From: Bacteroidales bacterium
Lineage (GTDB): Bacteria; Bacteroidota; Bacteroidia; Bacteroidales; UBA10428
Direction of reading: 5' to 3'
Length of the DNA stretch: 55,111 nucleotides
NCBI GenBank assembly: GCA_016926375.1
Contig: JAFGOR010000150.1
Coordinates: 1 to 55,111, forward strand
Under the pieces are notes generated by a model. That model saw only the letters and a program-made list of their open reading frames with translations. It searched no databases and was not told where the DNA came from. How positions within the stretch are numbered: position 1 is the first letter of the stretch; every line of letters starts with the position of its first letter. Made by a program: the position numbers and the translations under genes. Positions 15,911-25,910 of this stretch are shown piece by piece.

Positions 15911-18538
15911 ATGGAAATTCCCAGCAGGTACAACCCCAGGCATGTAGAGGATAAATGGTATAATTATTGGATGGAGCGGAAATTTTTTAAATCGGTTCCT
16001 GATAGCAGGGAGCCCTATACCATAGTAATACCTCCGCCTAATGTTACCGGTGTGCTGCATATGGGCCATATGCTGAACAATACCATCCAGGATATCCTGG
16101 TGCGGAGGGCCCGCATGCAGGGTAAGAATGCCTGCTGGGTTCCGGGCACTGATCATGCTTCCATAGCTACCGAAGCCAGGGTTGTTGCAAAACTGAAAAG
16201 TGAGGGGATCGATAAGAAGAGCCTTACCAGGGAGGAGTTCCTCGGGCATGCCTGGGAATGGAGACGCAAACACGGTGATATTATTCTGGAACAGCTCAAG
16301 AAGCTTGGCGCATCGTGTGACTGGGACCGTACCAGGTTTACCATGGAGGATGCCATGTCGGAAAGCGTCATTCGGGTATTTGTCGATTTATTCAACAAAG
16401 GGCTTATATACAGGGGAGTGCGAATGGTGAACTGGGATCCCCAGGCCTTGACGGCGGTATCGGATGAAGAGGTGATTTACCGCGAGGTCAAATCGAAATT
16501 ATACTACATCCGGTACAGGATAAGCGGAGAAGAGGATTACGTTACCATAGCAACCACCCGTCCGGAAACCATACTGGGTGATACGGCAGTTTGTGTGAAT
16601 CCTGCGGATACCCGATACAGGAAACTGGTAGGCAAAAAGATCTATGTGCCCCTGGTTAACCGGTTGGTGCCCATTATAGAAGATGAATACGTAGATATGG
16701 AATTCGGTACGGGTTGTCTTAAAATAACGCCTGCGCACGATATCAATGATTATGAAATAGGCATCAAGCACAATCTTCCGAGCATCGATATTTTTAATGA
16801 GAATGGCACACTGAGCGAGAAGGCTGTTCTTTTCACGGGGATTGACCGTTTTAAAGCCAGGGATCTTGTTGTGAAGCAGCTTGAGAAAGAGGGTCTGCTG
16901 GCAAAGACGGAGGAATACGTGAATAAGATCGGATACTCTGAGCGCACGGATGAGGTCATAGAACCCCGGCTTTCACTGCAATGGTTTCTTCGGATGAAAC
17001 AATTGGCAGGTCCCGCGCTGGAAAATGTCATGAATGACACCATCACGCTGTATCCGGCCAAATTCAAAAATTCATACCGGAACTGGATGGAGAATGTCAG
17101 GGACTGGTGTATATCGAGGCAGTTATGGTGGGGACAAAGAATTCCTGCTTATTATTATGGGGAAGGACAGGATTATGTTGTGGCTGAAAGTCCGGATAAG
17201 GCCCTGGAACTGGTTAGAAAAAAGCTGGGAATGGAAAATACACAGTTATCTGACCTCAGGCAGGACGAAGACGTGCTTGATACCTGGTTTTCCTCCTGGT
17301 TATGGCCCATCTCGGTATTCGATGGAATTCGTAATCCCGACAATCCCGATATCAAATACTATTATCCGACAAATGATCTGATTACCGCGCCGGAAATTAT
17401 TTTCTTCTGGGTTGCCCGTATGATCATGGCCGGTTACGAGTACCGGAACGAAAAGCCTTTCAGAAATGTATACTTCACGGGGATCGTAAGGGATACAAAG
17501 CGGCGCAAGATGTCAAAGTCCCTGGGCAATTCGCCCGATCCGCTGCAACTGATCGAAAAGTACAGCGCTGATGGTGTTCGCATCGGTATGTTGTTGTGTT
17601 CTCCGGCCGGCAATGATCTTTTGTTTGATGAGAGCTTGCCTGAACAGGGGCGCAACTTTGCCAATAAAATTTGGAATGCTTTCAGACTGGTTAAATCGTG
17701 GCAGGTGGATCCGGAAGCAAAAGCACCCCAGGCTTCCGAGATGGCCATTATCTGGTGCTACGAAAGGTTGAAGCAAGGCGTTCGCGAAATTGAGGAAGCC
17801 TTCAACCAGTATCGCATATCGGAAGCACTTATGATTGCGTATAAACTATTCTGGGACGAATTCTCTTCGTGGTACCTTGAAATCATAAAACCCGAATACC
17901 AGAAACCTTTGGACAAACGCACATACCAGGCGACCATTGAGATATTCGAAGCCATGCTGAGGATCCTCCATCCTTTCATCCCTTTCATCACCGAAGAAAT
18001 ATGGCATCTACTCAAGGAAAGGCCTCAGGGATTCAGTCTTATGTATGAAAAGACTCCGTCAATAAAACCGGTTGATAAGGAGAAAATAAAATGGTTCGAA
18101 CAGGTTAAAGAGGTGGTCACCTTTATCAGGAATACCCGGGTTGAAAAGCAGATCAGTACGAAGGAAAAACTAATACTCTGCGTTAAATCAATCGATTATA
18201 ATGACGATTTTGACCCGGTCATTGTAAAACTGGGAAACCTGGATGAAATCAGGATGATCTCGGAAAAAGTGGAAGGAGCTGTAAGCTATATTACAGCCTA
18301 TGCGGAGTTTTATATTCCGGTTGGCGATTTGCATGATCAGGAAGGCGAACTTAAAAAACTCAGGGATGAACTCGACTATACCCGTGGTTTTCTGGAATCA
18401 GTAATGCAAAAACTCAGCAATGATAAGTTTGTCAGCCATGCCCCGGCCAAAGTGATTGAACTGGAAAACAAGAAAAAGGCCGATGCGGAAACGAAGATCA
18501 GGGCGATTGAGGAGAGGATTTTATCGATGAAGAAGTAA
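15911..18538 (+). CDS. valS: Valyl-tRNA synthetase
   Basis: A class I aminoacyl-tRNA synthetase that charges tRNA-Val. Numbering from 15881 (885 aa): HIGH-type motif HMGH at 60-63 within [30 protein letters not shown], the editing domain with [22 protein letters not shown] at 543-547, an anticodon-binding helical domain, and the C-terminal coiled coil that marks ValS (last 70 residues, rich in Lys/Glu). The track start at 15881 adds [11 protein letters not shown] prefer ATG 15911 (MEIPSRYNP) because relatives begin there and the -7 box at 15862-15869 would otherwise overlap the leader. It is a single gene converging on pdxH, with a tandem-word inverted repeat between them. Confidence 0.95.
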   Translation: MEIPSRYNPRHVEDKWYNYWMERKFFKSVPDSREPYTIVIPPPNVTGVLHMGHMLNNTIQDILVRRARMQGKNACWVPGTDHASIATEARVVAKLKSEGIDKKSLTREEFLGHAWEWRRKHGDIILEQLKKLGASCDWDRTRFTMEDAMSESVIRVFVDLFNKGLIYRGVRMVNWDPQALTAVSDEEVIYREVKSKLYYIRYRISGEEDYVTIATTRPETILGDTAVCVNPADTRYRKLVGKKIYVPLVNRLVPIIEDEYVDMEFGTGCLKITPAHDINDYEIGIKHNLPSIDIFNENGTLSEKAVLFTGIDRFKARDLVVKQLEKEGLLAKTEEYVNKIGYSERTDEVIEPRLSLQWFLRMKQLAGPALENVMNDTITLYPAKFKNSYRNWMENVRDWCISRQLWWGQRIPAYYYGEGQDYVVAESPDKALELVRKKLGMENTQLSDLRQDEDVLDTWFSSWLWPISVFDGIRNPDNPDIKYYYPTNDLITAPEIIFFWVARMIMAGYEYRNEKPFRNVYFTGIVRDTKRRKMSKSLGNSPDPLQLIEKYSADGVRIGMLLCSPAGNDLLFDESLPEQGRNFANKIWNAFRLVKSWQVDPEAKAPQASEMAIIWCYERLKQGVREIEEAFNQYRISEALMIAYKLFWDEFSSWYLEIIKPEYQKPLDKRTYQATIEIFEAMLRILHPFIPFITEEIWHLLKERPQGFSLMYEKTPSIKPVDKEKIKWFEQVKEVVTFIRNTRVEKQISTKEKLILCVKSIDYNDDFDPVIVKLGNLDEIRMISEKVEGAVSYITAYAEFYIPVGDLHDQEGELKKLRDELDYTRGFLESVMQKLSNDKFVSHAPAKVIELENKKKADAETKIRAIEERILSMKK

Positions 18539-18539
18539 C

Positions 18540-18640
18540 GAGTAATGAGTAACGAGTAATGAGCGTGCATGGGTTTCGGGTGTGAAAACACCACCCTGGC
18601 CCCTGACTCATTACCCACTCATCACTCATCACTCATCACT
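18540..18640. repeat. Tandem-word inverted repeat between valS and pdxH
   Basis: The left arm GAGTAATGAGTAACGAGTAATGAG (18540-18563) is made of near-copies of GAGTAAYGA; the right arm holds ACTCATTAC and three exact tandem ACTCATC copies (18617-18637). The arms are complementary in large part and fill the convergent gap, so it may act as a two-way terminator. Confidence 0.7.
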
Positions 18641-18643
18641 GTT

Positions 18644-19282
18644 TCACGGTGCCAGCCGGTAAACCTCCCACATATTATCATTTCTTGAGTACTCGAACCT
18701 GTCGTGCAGGCGGTTCTCACGGCCTTGCCAGAATTCAACCAATTGCGGTACAAGTTTATAACCTCCCCAGTGCTCTGGCCTTCCAGGAGTTCTGGTCCTG
18801 AACATTTCCAGGTAATCTTTTTGCAGGTTTTCCAGATATTCACGGCTTGGAATTCTCCGGCTCTGAGGGGAAGACCAGGCGCCGATTTTGCTGCCTTCGG
18901 GTCTGGCTTCAAAGTATGCATCCGATTCCTGCCGGAGCGTTTTGAAGATCTTCCCTTCAATTCTTACTTGTCTTTCAATCCGCGGCCAGAAAAAAAGAAG
19001 GGAACCAAAGGCATTGGAAGCGAGCTGCACTCCCTTTTTACTTTCGTAATTGGTGAAAAAGGTAAATCCGTCATCATCCAGACTTTTTAACAGGACCACG
19101 CGGGAGGAGGGCTTGCCATCGGGTGTGGAGGTGGAAAGCACCATAGCGCTGGGTTCGTCTGCACCGGCGTGAATCGCTTCATTCAGCCAGAACCTGAATT
19201 GCACAATCGGATTGGCATCCAGGCTGTCGATTTCAAGCCTGGCATGTTTGTACTCCTTGCGCATGTCTTGTAATTCGCTCAT
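18644..19282 (-). CDS. pdxH: Pyridoxamine 5'-phosphate oxidase
   Basis: FMN enzyme that oxidises pyridoxamine or pyridoxine 5'-phosphate to PLP. The track start (19312) adds MQIAVIRYTY; I choose ATG 19282 (MSELQDMRKEY), giving 212 residues, close to the usual 210-220 and matching the family N terminus. Visible are PSAMVLSTSTPDGKPSSRVVLLK (substrate/FMN region), FFTNYESKKGVQL, FFWPRIERQVRIEG, SKIGAWSSPQS and the C-terminal FWQGRENRLHDRFEY signature. It is the last gene of a minus-strand group DUF4783-nadC-brkB-pdxH, so PLP and NAD cofactor genes are cotranscribed. Confidence 0.93.
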   Translation of the reverse strand: MSELQDMRKEYKHARLEIDSLDANPIVQFRFWLNEAIHAGADEPSAMVLSTSTPDGKPSSRVVLLKSLDDDGFTFFTNYESKKGVQLASNAFGSLLFFWPRIERQVRIEGKIFKTLRQESDAYFEARPEGSKIGAWSSPQSRRIPSREYLENLQKDYLEMFRTRTPGRPEHWGGYKLVPQLVEFWQGRENRLHDRFEYSRNDNMWEVYRLAP

Positions 19283-19325
19283 GTAAGTATATCTGATTAC
19301 TGCAATCTGCAATCATGATAACACC

Positions 19326-20270
19326 TCAAATCACCATTGGTTCAAGTTTTTTATTTCTTGCGTTCCGGATGCTGGCGTTCAGTTCGAAACCTGCGAGCAG
19401 GGCCATGGCATTGAAATTCATCCACAACATGATGGCAATGAGGGTTCCGATGGATCCGTAAAATCGGTTAAAGGGAGCGAAATGGTTCACGAAATAGGAG
19501 AAAGCCAGGGAAGTAATTATCGAAAGAAAGGTGGCCAGCGTGGATCCGGGTGTAAACAGGCGCCATTTCGTCTTCCTGGCCGGGGCCCAATAATACAGGA
19601 AAGAAATGGCCAGAAAAGTCAGTGCAAGAATGATGATCCATTTGCCGGCCATTAATAGGACATAGGTGGTGTAAGCCCTGATGATTCCCTCGGAATAGAG
19701 GTATCTGACACCCATGTTGGAAAATGATAGCAGCATTATAGCAATGGTCAGGATTATAAAGAGAATGATAAATAATACCACCGAAATCAGTCGGCTTTCA
19801 TACCAGCGTGGTGATATGATGGTGTGATAGGTTGCATTGAAAGCCTCAATGATTCCGTTAAGCCCTTTCAGAATAAAAAACAGGGTGAGCAGAAATCCAA
19901 AAATCTGCAATCCGTGATGCTTTTCAAAAATTTCTCCAAGTACTGATTCTAAAACGAGATAGGAATTTTCGGGAATGATGTCAACCAAAATATCGAGCAG
20001 GTCAGATTGAAAATTACGAATCGGCATATAGGGAATAAGACCCAGGAGAAAGATGACAGCCGGACCTAAAGCGAGCAGAAAATTGAATGCAATGGAGGTA
20101 GCTCTTATGTTCAGTGATCCTTTCATGAGCCCCTGGAAATACAAAGTCACAACCTCATGAAAGCTTAATCCCCTTGATCCCGGAAATCTGATTCTTTTAC
20201 AACGATCACCGAGTTTATGGATCTCCTTGTTTAATATTTTATAGGTGTATGTGTGCTGGTCCGAACTCAT
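19326..20270 (-). CDS. YihY/BrkB family inner-membrane protein
   Basis: A 314-residue protein with about six membrane segments. After a 25-residue cytoplasmic start comes the family opening FHEVVTLYFQGLMKGSLNIRATSIAFNFLLALGPAVIFLLGLIPY, then segments near residues 140-160, 185-205, 215-235, 250-270 and 280-300, with FYGSIGTLIAIMLWMNFNAMALLAGFELNA near the end. BrkB was once called ribonuclease BN in error; its transport or structural function is not established. Its start overlaps the nadC 3' end by 32 bases and no later Met gives a sensible N terminus, so the overlap seems real and suggests coupling. Confidence 0.85.
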   Translation of the reverse strand: MSSDQHTYTYKILNKEIHKLGDRCKRIRFPGSRGLSFHEVVTLYFQGLMKGSLNIRATSIAFNFLLALGPAVIFLLGLIPYMPIRNFQSDLLDILVDIIPENSYLVLESVLGEIFEKHHGLQIFGFLLTLFFILKGLNGIIEAFNATYHTIISPRWYESRLISVVLFIILFIILTIAIMLLSFSNMGVRYLYSEGIIRAYTTYVLLMAGKWIIILALTFLAISFLYYWAPARKTKWRLFTPGSTLATFLSIITSLAFSYFVNHFAPFNRFYGSIGTLIAIMLWMNFNAMALLAGFELNASIRNARNKKLEPMVI

Positions 20271-21123
20271 CAGGCTTATAATTTAAGGCCTTGAGACTTA
20301 GGTCAAGGCTTTTTATATGATGGGTGAGTGCCCCTACGGATACAAAATCAACACCACATACTGCATAATCCCTGATATTTTCCAGGGTGATTCCGCCTGA
20401 TGACTCGGTTTCATAACGTCCGGCAATGATTTCCACGGCCTTTTGGGTATTTTCAACGGTGAAATTGTCCAGCATAATCCGGTCGATCCCGCCCATGTCA
20501 AGAATAATCCGTATATCATCGAGATTGCGGGCCTCAATCTCAATGGCAAGGTGCCTGCCGGTTTTTTTCAGGTATTCCCTGGTACGCTGAATGGCTTGAG
20601 GTATGCCACCCGCAAAATCAATGTGATTATCCTTGATCAGGATCATATCAAATAATCCAAACCTGTGATTTAGACCTCCTCCGATCTTTACAGCATCTTT
20701 CTCAAGCATGCGCATGCCTGGGGTTGTTTTTCGTGTATCCAGTACCCTGGTTTTCAGACCGCTGAGCCGGTCAACATATTGCCTGGTAGTGGTGGCAATG
20801 CCACTCATTCGCTGCATGATATTGAGCACAAGTCTTTCAGCCTTCAGGAGAACGTGTACTTTGCTTTCTGCGATGAAGGCAACATCAGGTGGAGCTATAT
20901 GGTCCCCGTCGTGTTTGAAGATTTCCAGTCTGACGTCCGGATCAAGCCGGGTAAAAATTCTGACGGCCATATTTACCCCGGCCAGGATACCTTCCTCCTT
21001 GACCAACAATTGCGCATTACCGACAGCCTGATGAGGGATACAGGCCAGTGAAGTATGATCACCGTCACCTAAATCTTCATGTAAGGCATTTTCAATGAAT
21101 TGGTCGATATAGTTAATCGGCAT
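20239..21123 (-). CDS. nadC: Nicotinate-nucleotide pyrophosphorylase (carboxylating)
   Basis: Quinolinate phosphoribosyltransferase: quinolinate + PRPP to nicotinate mononucleotide, CO2 and PPi in de novo NAD synthesis. From ATG 21123 (MPINYIDQF) it has 294 residues; the track start at 21135 adds MRRK. Motifs: HEDLGDGDHTS, AERLVLNIMQRMSGIATTTRQYV, the substrate-binding DTRKTTPGMRMLEKDAVKIGGG, FGLFDMILIKDNHID, EIEARNLDD, IMLDNF and SSGGI with VDFVSVGALTHH. All are complete. It overlaps the upstream DUF4783 gene by 11 bases and the downstream brkB gene by 32 bases. No nadA or nadB is in the window. Confidence 0.94.
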   Translation of the reverse strand: MPINYIDQFIENALHEDLGDGDHTSLACIPHQAVGNAQLLVKEEGILAGVNMAVRIFTRLDPDVRLEIFKHDGDHIAPPDVAFIAESKVHVLLKAERLVLNIMQRMSGIATTTRQYVDRLSGLKTRVLDTRKTTPGMRMLEKDAVKIGGGLNHRFGLFDMILIKDNHIDFAGGIPQAIQRTREYLKKTGRHLAIEIEARNLDDIRIILDMGGIDRIMLDNFTVENTQKAVEIIAGRYETESSGGITLENIRDYAVCGVDFVSVGALTHHIKSLDLSLKALNYKPDEFGPAHIHL

Positions 21124-21532
21124 TTTCCTCCTCAAAACGAAGTTGATGAATATAGGGCTTATTTTCCCTTTGCTTGATCAGCAGAGTCACCCTGAAATTC
21201 CCGGTGGAAGTAGTGAGATTGCCAATGGCATATTGTGAACCCTCTTTTCCGCCCTTATGCAGGATAACGAAATTGGATGGCACATGTTTTGCAAAGAAAT
21301 TTTTAACAATCAGTTCTGCCTGCTGACTGCTGTAAATATCTGTCTGACCTGGAATGGCAAGTTCTATGCTGCTATTGAAAAAATTGGAAAGCTCAACTGA
21401 ATTGCCTGACTTCAAGGCATCAACCATGCCCTGCGGAATATCTCCCGGGGCTGAGGCGCTGACTCTCATGGCAATGGATACGATCAAGGATATCAAGGCC
21501 AGCACTCTTTTGAAACGGTTGATTTTCAACAT
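21113..21532 (-). CDS. DUF4783 secreted protein
   Basis: From the ATG at 21532 this is 139 residues: a basic/hydrophobic signal (MLKINRFKRVLALISLIVSIAMRVSASA), then a small alpha+beta domain with VDALKSGNSVELSNFFNSSIEL, IYSSQQAELIVKNFFAKH, SNFVILHKGGKEGSQYAIGNL and FRVTLLIKQ. This is the pattern of DUF4783, a cystatin/NTF2-like Bacteroidota family of unknown function. The track start (21589) would be almost on top of the -7 box at 21597-21604, so a downstream ATG is more likely. It heads the nadC-brkB-pdxH group and overlaps nadC by 11 bases; the neighbourhood does not explain its role. Confidence 0.75.
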   Translation of the reverse strand: MLKINRFKRVLALISLIVSIAMRVSASAPGDIPQGMVDALKSGNSVELSNFFNSSIELAIPGQTDIYSSQQAELIVKNFFAKHVPSNFVILHKGGKEGSQYAIGNLTTSTGNFRVTLLIKQRENKPYIHQLRFEEENAD

Positions 21533-21596
21533 GGTGTTTATCGCGATCATGTCAAAATAAAAAGTATTTTTGAATAATGATAAAACCATTAGTTCA

Positions 21597-21604
21597 CAAA
21601 TTTA
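21597..21604 (-). promoter_or_regulatory. Candidate -7 box for the DUF4783-nadC-brkB-pdxH group
   Basis: Minus-strand TAAATTTG fits TAnnTTTG exactly. It would give a leader of about 60 bases to the ATG at 21532. No clear -33 TTTG at the ideal distance. Confidence 0.42.
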
Positions 21605-21671
21605 ATTATTTAATTCAATTATGATGATGGATCAAATTTCGGGCCAACTATTCTCCTAAAAACTTTTTTTC

Positions 21672-22145
21672 ATGAAGATCAGCATCATTACCCTGGGAGC
21701 TACACAGGAACCTTATTTGAAAGAAGGGATTGCTTTGTATGAGAAAAGGATCAGGCATTATGTACCCTTTGAATTGATTTACCTGAACGAGCCACGTAAC
21801 ATGAAAAGCCAGCCTGAAAGTGTGCTCAAGGAACATGAAGGGAAAATACTACTTTCGGCTCTTGAAAAGACGGATCAGTCTGTATTGCTCGATGTGGAAG
21901 GCAAACAGCTGGATTCTTTTGCTTTTTCGGCTTACCTGCAAAAAGCCATGAACATGGGAACAAGAAACCTGGGATTTATCATTGGCGGGGCTTTTGGTTT
22001 TTCAAAGGAAGTTTATCAGGAAATACCCGAGAGATTGTCTTTATCGTGCATGACTTTCTCCCATCAGCTTATCAGGCTTGTATTTCTTGAGCAGCTTTAC
22101 CGGGCTTTTACCATAATCCGGGGAGAACCTTATCATCATACCTGA
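21672..22145 (+). CDS. rlmH: 23S rRNA (pseudouridine(1915)-N(3))-methyltransferase
   Basis: SPOUT methyltransferase that methylates pseudouridine 1915 of 23S rRNA in the assembled ribosome using S-adenosylmethionine. The 157-residue product is the normal length. Visible: KISIITLGATQEPYLKEGIALYEKRI at the start, VLLDVEGKQLDSFAF, the SAM-knot strand GFIIGGAFGFSKEV, and the highly conserved tail LSLSCMTFSHQLIRLVFLEQLYRAFTIIRGEPYHHT (two parts of one block). It is 34 bases upstream of the histidine kinase gene and may be cotranscribed with it. Confidence 0.95.
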   Translation: MKISIITLGATQEPYLKEGIALYEKRIRHYVPFELIYLNEPRNMKSQPESVLKEHEGKILLSALEKTDQSVLLDVEGKQLDSFAFSAYLQKAMNMGTRNLGFIIGGAFGFSKEVYQEIPERLSLSCMTFSHQLIRLVFLEQLYRAFTIIRGEPYHHT

Positions 22146-22179
22146 TTGTGTTTGATAACTAAATTCGAAGGATGTCTCC

Positions 22180-25100
22180 ATGAATACCAGTAAATACATT
22201 GCGATATTTCTGACCTTACTGATGATCACAGTGGGGAGTAATGTCATATTGGACAACTGGCATTTCAAAGAAAGCGACCACAGAAGGCTGCAAAAAGAAA
22301 TCGATAAAAAATTCCTTCAAACGGATCGCATATTTAAGAAATTGCAGGATAGCAACTGGCAGTTAAATGCACAGCTAACCGGCGACAAAGGCATTACCAT
22401 GGTGGTTTACCACAATGACAGCCTGATTTACTGGTCCGATAATACCATGAGCTTTAAATCATTTGAGCAGTTTGAACTCATCGGAAAGCGTTTTGATTCC
22501 ATTTCAAATGGGTGGTATGTAATCAAGACCTATCAAATAGATTCCATTAAGGCTTACGGGTTGATACTGGTAAAATCGCAATATCCCTATGAGAATGAAT
22601 TCATGATCAGTGGCTTTCACCCCGACCTGAAGCTGCCGACTTCAACAAAACTTCTTACCGTTGCCCAACCGGGGTCCTTTGCAATTCACGACTGGGAGGG
22701 CATTTATTTGTTCTCGATCAAGTTCAGCGTCAGTGAACTCAGGTATTCCCGGCTGGAGAAATTCCTGATCCCTGTTTTGATATTTTTATTGATCATTGCG
22801 TTCCTGTTGCTTATTCACAACATCCTGGGCAGGATCCAAAAACCGGGACTGAAAAACGCTCTTTTAGGATTGATGATCGCATTCTTTGCCTTACTGAGGT
22901 GGATTCAATACAGGTACCATGTTCCTTCCGATCTCTATAACCTTGAGTTATTCGGTCCCGTACCCTTCGCAAAATCAACCATTTTACCTTCTCTGGGAGA
23001 TGTCTTCACAAATACCATACTGGTACTTTATATTGTGTTGGAATTTTTCCTGGGATTCAGGTTTCCGAAGTTTCTGAATAAGGAAAAAAAGTCGGGTCCC
23101 AATGCAACTATTGTGCTGATGATGATCGTTCTGACAGGTTTCTTCCTCTATACCCATTTTATTCTGTCGAACCTGATCCTGCACTCAACGATCAATTTTG
23201 AATTTTACAAAGCTGCAAGCGTCAGTGTTTATACCTTTGTAGGACTGCTTATAACGGCAATGCATTTCGGCGCATTGCTTTTGCTCAACCTTTATTTGCT
23301 TTCATTGTGCAAGGATAGCTGTGATTTGGGCAAACTGATCCTGACCTTTATTCTCGTAAGTTCCCTGGTGCTTGTCCCGGCATACCTGCTGAATTTCGGA
23401 TTTGACTGCGTTTCACACCTGGCCTTTCTGGTGATGTTTGCAGCCCTGGCTATCCTTCATTACCGCAGGATACCGGTGGGTAATTTCACCACCATGGCTT
23501 TTATTGTTATCTTTTTCTCATCCTACTCAGTTTACCTGTTTAATCATTATGCGAAACAGAAACTGATGAATAACATGAAGGTCATGGCTGAAAATCTGGG
23601 AGCACAACATGATCCTGTTGCAGAATACTTGCTTGAGGGTATCAGTGACAGGCTTAGCCAGGATAAGACGCTTAATAATTTTATGTTTAACTGGTCAATC
23701 AGCGATGAGCAGATCCATGACTACCTTCAAAGCAACTACTTTAATGGCTTTTGGGGAAAGTACAAGCTACTTTTCGAAGACTGTTATCCCAGTAAGGAAC
23801 TTTACGATGGCGATACGCTGAAGAACTGTTATGATTTTTACAACAGACGGCTGGAGGAGGGTAAAAGCATGCTGCTGCCCCGGTCCAGGTTTTATTTTCT
23901 CGACCTCCAGAACGGAAGAATCAATTACCTGGGCTGGATTACTTATAAACACCCCACCAGGAATATCGAGGTTTCCTTGTTTCTCGAACTGGAAACGAGG
24001 TTGGTTGCCGAGGAATTGGGTTTCCCGGAGTTGCTGCTCGATAAGAAATACAAGGAGAACCGTTTGTTGACAGAGTATTCCTATGCCAAATATTTCAAAA
24101 ATCAATTGTTGGCTCAATCCGGAACCTTCCAGTACAGCCTTGATCTGAACACCTATAAGGGAAAGCCTGTCAAATTCGAAGGCTATGACCACATCATATA
24201 TTATCTTACCAAAGACAATGTGGTAATGGTGAGCAAACCGGCCACCACATTCTTTAATCGGCTGATATCCTTTTCCTACATTTTCTTATTCAATTATATA
24301 ATTGTATTACTCATCATTGGCATCCGGAATTATTCGAAACTGGGCGGTGACATAGAATTCAACTTTAAGAATAAGATCCAGCTTTCCATCATTGCCATAT
24401 TATTCCTGTCACTCATCCTGGTTGGCGGGGGCACAATTTATTTCAGCATTCAGCAATACCAGAAAAAGCAACTCGACCTGCTCAGTGAAAAAATCCAGTC
24501 GGTTTATATCGAACTGGACCGCATGCTTGCCTACCTTCCCAACAAGATCAGCCCTTACCAGAAAGGTGATGGTTTTGATAACCTGGAACAATTGCTGATC
24601 AAGTTTTCAGATATTTTTTATTCCGATATCAATTTGTATGATCCCGATGGAAATTTGCTGGCTACCTCCCGGTCTGAGATATTCAGCAAGGGAATCCTGG
24701 GCGAGAAGATGGATCCTCTGGCGTACAGTAAAATGGTGAAAGAAAGACAGGCTGAATTCATCCACCGTGAAACCATAGGAAAACTGAGCTTTTTATCGGT
24801 ATATGTTCCTTTCGTGAATGTCGAGAATAAACTGCTTGCCTACCTTAATCTGCCATATTTTACCAAGCAGAATATTTTGAGAAATGATGTTACAACGCTC
24901 GTGGTGGCCATTGTAAATATTTATGTGTTGCTGATTTTGCTCACCATTGCCATGGCCGTCCTCATATCCGATCAGATAACCCGGCCTTTACGGATGATCC
25001 AGCAAAAGTTCAGCCAGATAAAGATCGGCAGGAAGAATGAAGAGATCATTTACAAGGGGCACGATGAAATTGCAGGATTAGTATACGAATACAACCGGAT

Positions 25101-25818
25101 GGTTAAGGAACTTGTGAAAAGCGTGGAGATGTTGTCACGGTCAGAGCGTGAAAGCGCATGGCGCGAAATGGCCAAACAAATCGCCCACGAGATCAAGAAT
25201 CCGCTCACGCCCATGAAACTGAGCGTGCAGCATTTACTCCGTTCGTGGAAAGACAACAAGGAGAATTTCGATGAGAATCTTGAAAAGGTTACGCGTACGC
25301 TGATCGAACAGATCGATAACCTTTCCTTTATCGCTTCGGAGTTCAGCAATTTTGCGAAAATGCCCAAGGCTTTCAATGAAGAAATCAATATCGTGGAAAA
25401 GATCAGGAACTCCCTGAATCTTTTTGTCAACACCGAAAATGTTGACTTTGTTTTTGAGCATGAGAGTGAAGAAATAGTAGTATTTGCTGATAAGGAGCAG
25501 TTGTCAAGGGTGTTTATCAATTTACTGAAGAATGCCATCCAATCTATCCCCGAAAACCGGCATGGCAAGGTGGGAATCAGCTTGGTTCTGAACGGTAAAA
25601 TGGTGCGTATAAGCATTACCGACAATGGAAAGGGTATACCTGAAGATCTTCAGGGTAAGCTGTTTACACCAAGTTTTACGACCAAGTCCAGCGGAATGGG
25701 ATTGGGTTTGTCGATCGTAAAGAATATTATTGAATCTTTTGGAGGGAATATTACGTTTAACACAAAAGTCAACCACGGCACGACATTCGTTTTTGAACTG
25801 CCGGTTCATCAATTGTAA
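22180..25818 (+). CDS. Large NtrY-like sensor histidine kinase, orphan
   Basis: A 1212-residue membrane kinase. Residues 1-25 form the first membrane segment, followed by a periplasmic domain (about 26-190), a run of roughly seven hydrophobic helices (195-450), a second extracytoplasmic-like domain (about 455-690), a membrane segment near 700, then another near 740, a sensor domain (760-900), a segment near 915-935 and a HAMP linker (about 935-990). The H-box is QIAHEIKNPLTPMKLSVQHL with His1003; the HATPase has NLLKNAIQS (N box), DNGKGIPED (G1) and GMGLGLSIVKNI (G2). The kinase core resembles NtrY. No response regulator is adjacent, so its partner is elsewhere. The extended multi-helix N terminus is unusual in size and probably senses a membrane or envelope condition. 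Confidence 0.88.
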   Translation: MNTSKYIAIFLTLLMITVGSNVILDNWHFKESDHRRLQKEIDKKFLQTDRIFKKLQDSNWQLNAQLTGDKGITMVVYHNDSLIYWSDNTMSFKSFEQFELIGKRFDSISNGWYVIKTYQIDSIKAYGLILVKSQYPYENEFMISGFHPDLKLPTSTKLLTVAQPGSFAIHDWEGIYLFSIKFSVSELRYSRLEKFLIPVLIFLLIIAFLLLIHNILGRIQKPGLKNALLGLMIAFFALLRWIQYRYHVPSDLYNLELFGPVPFAKSTILPSLGDVFTNTILVLYIVLEFFLGFRFPKFLNKEKKSGPNATIVLMMIVLTGFFLYTHFILSNLILHSTINFEFYKAASVSVYTFVGLLITAMHFGALLLLNLYLLSLCKDSCDLGKLILTFILVSSLVLVPAYLLNFGFDCVSHLAFLVMFAALAILHYRRIPVGNFTTMAFIVIFFSSYSVYLFNHYAKQKLMNNMKVMAENLGAQHDPVAEYLLEGISDRLSQDKTLNNFMFNWSISDEQIHDYLQSNYFNGFWGKYKLLFEDCYPSKELYDGDTLKNCYDFYNRRLEEGKSMLLPRSRFYFLDLQNGRINYLGWITYKHPTRNIEVSLFLELETRLVAEELGFPELLLDKKYKENRLLTEYSYAKYFKNQLLAQSGTFQYSLDLNTYKGKPVKFEGYDHIIYYLTKDNVVMVSKPATTFFNRLISFSYIFLFNYIIVLLIIGIRNYSKLGGDIEFNFKNKIQLSIIAILFLSLILVGGGTIYFSIQQYQKKQLDLLSEKIQSVYIELDRMLAYLPNKISPYQKGDGFDNLEQLLIKFSDIFYSDINLYDPDGNLLATSRSEIFSKGILGEKMDPLAYSKMVKERQAEFIHRETIGKLSFLSVYVPFVNVENKLLAYLNLPYFTKQNILRNDVTTLVVAIVNIYVLLILLTIAMAVLISDQITRPLRMIQQKFSQIKIGRKNEEIIYKGHDEIAGLVYEYNRMVKELVKSVEMLSRSERESAWREMAKQIAHEIKNPLTPMKLSVQHLLRSWKDNKENFDENLEKVTRTLIEQIDNLSFIASEFSNFAKMPKAFNEEINIVEKIRNSLNLFVNTENVDFVFEHESEEIVVFADKEQLSRVFINLLKNAIQSIPENRHGKVGISLVLNGKMVRISITDNGKGIPEDLQGKLFTPSFTTKSSGMGLGLSIVKNIIESFGGNITFNTKVNHGTTFVFELPVHQL

Positions 25819-25871
25819 AGCGCTGTGAATGGTTGTTGATATCTGATGAAATATATTGCAGGATAATTTTA

Positions 25872-25879
25872 TATATTTG
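25872..25879 (+). promoter_or_regulatory. Candidate -7 box for the T9SS-linked operon
   Basis: TATATTTG, a perfect match to TAnnTTTG, 32 bases before the TTG start at 25911. No exact TTTG at the -33 position. It would drive the five genes up to 36019. Confidence 0.48.
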
Positions 25880-25910
25880 AAACACAACAATCAAACCAAC
25901 TAACCCAACT

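Noticed and set aside
25050-25625. 191-aa minus-strand ORF inside the histidine kinase gene
   Set aside because: Antisense to conserved kinase motifs; Ser/Leu-rich shadow.
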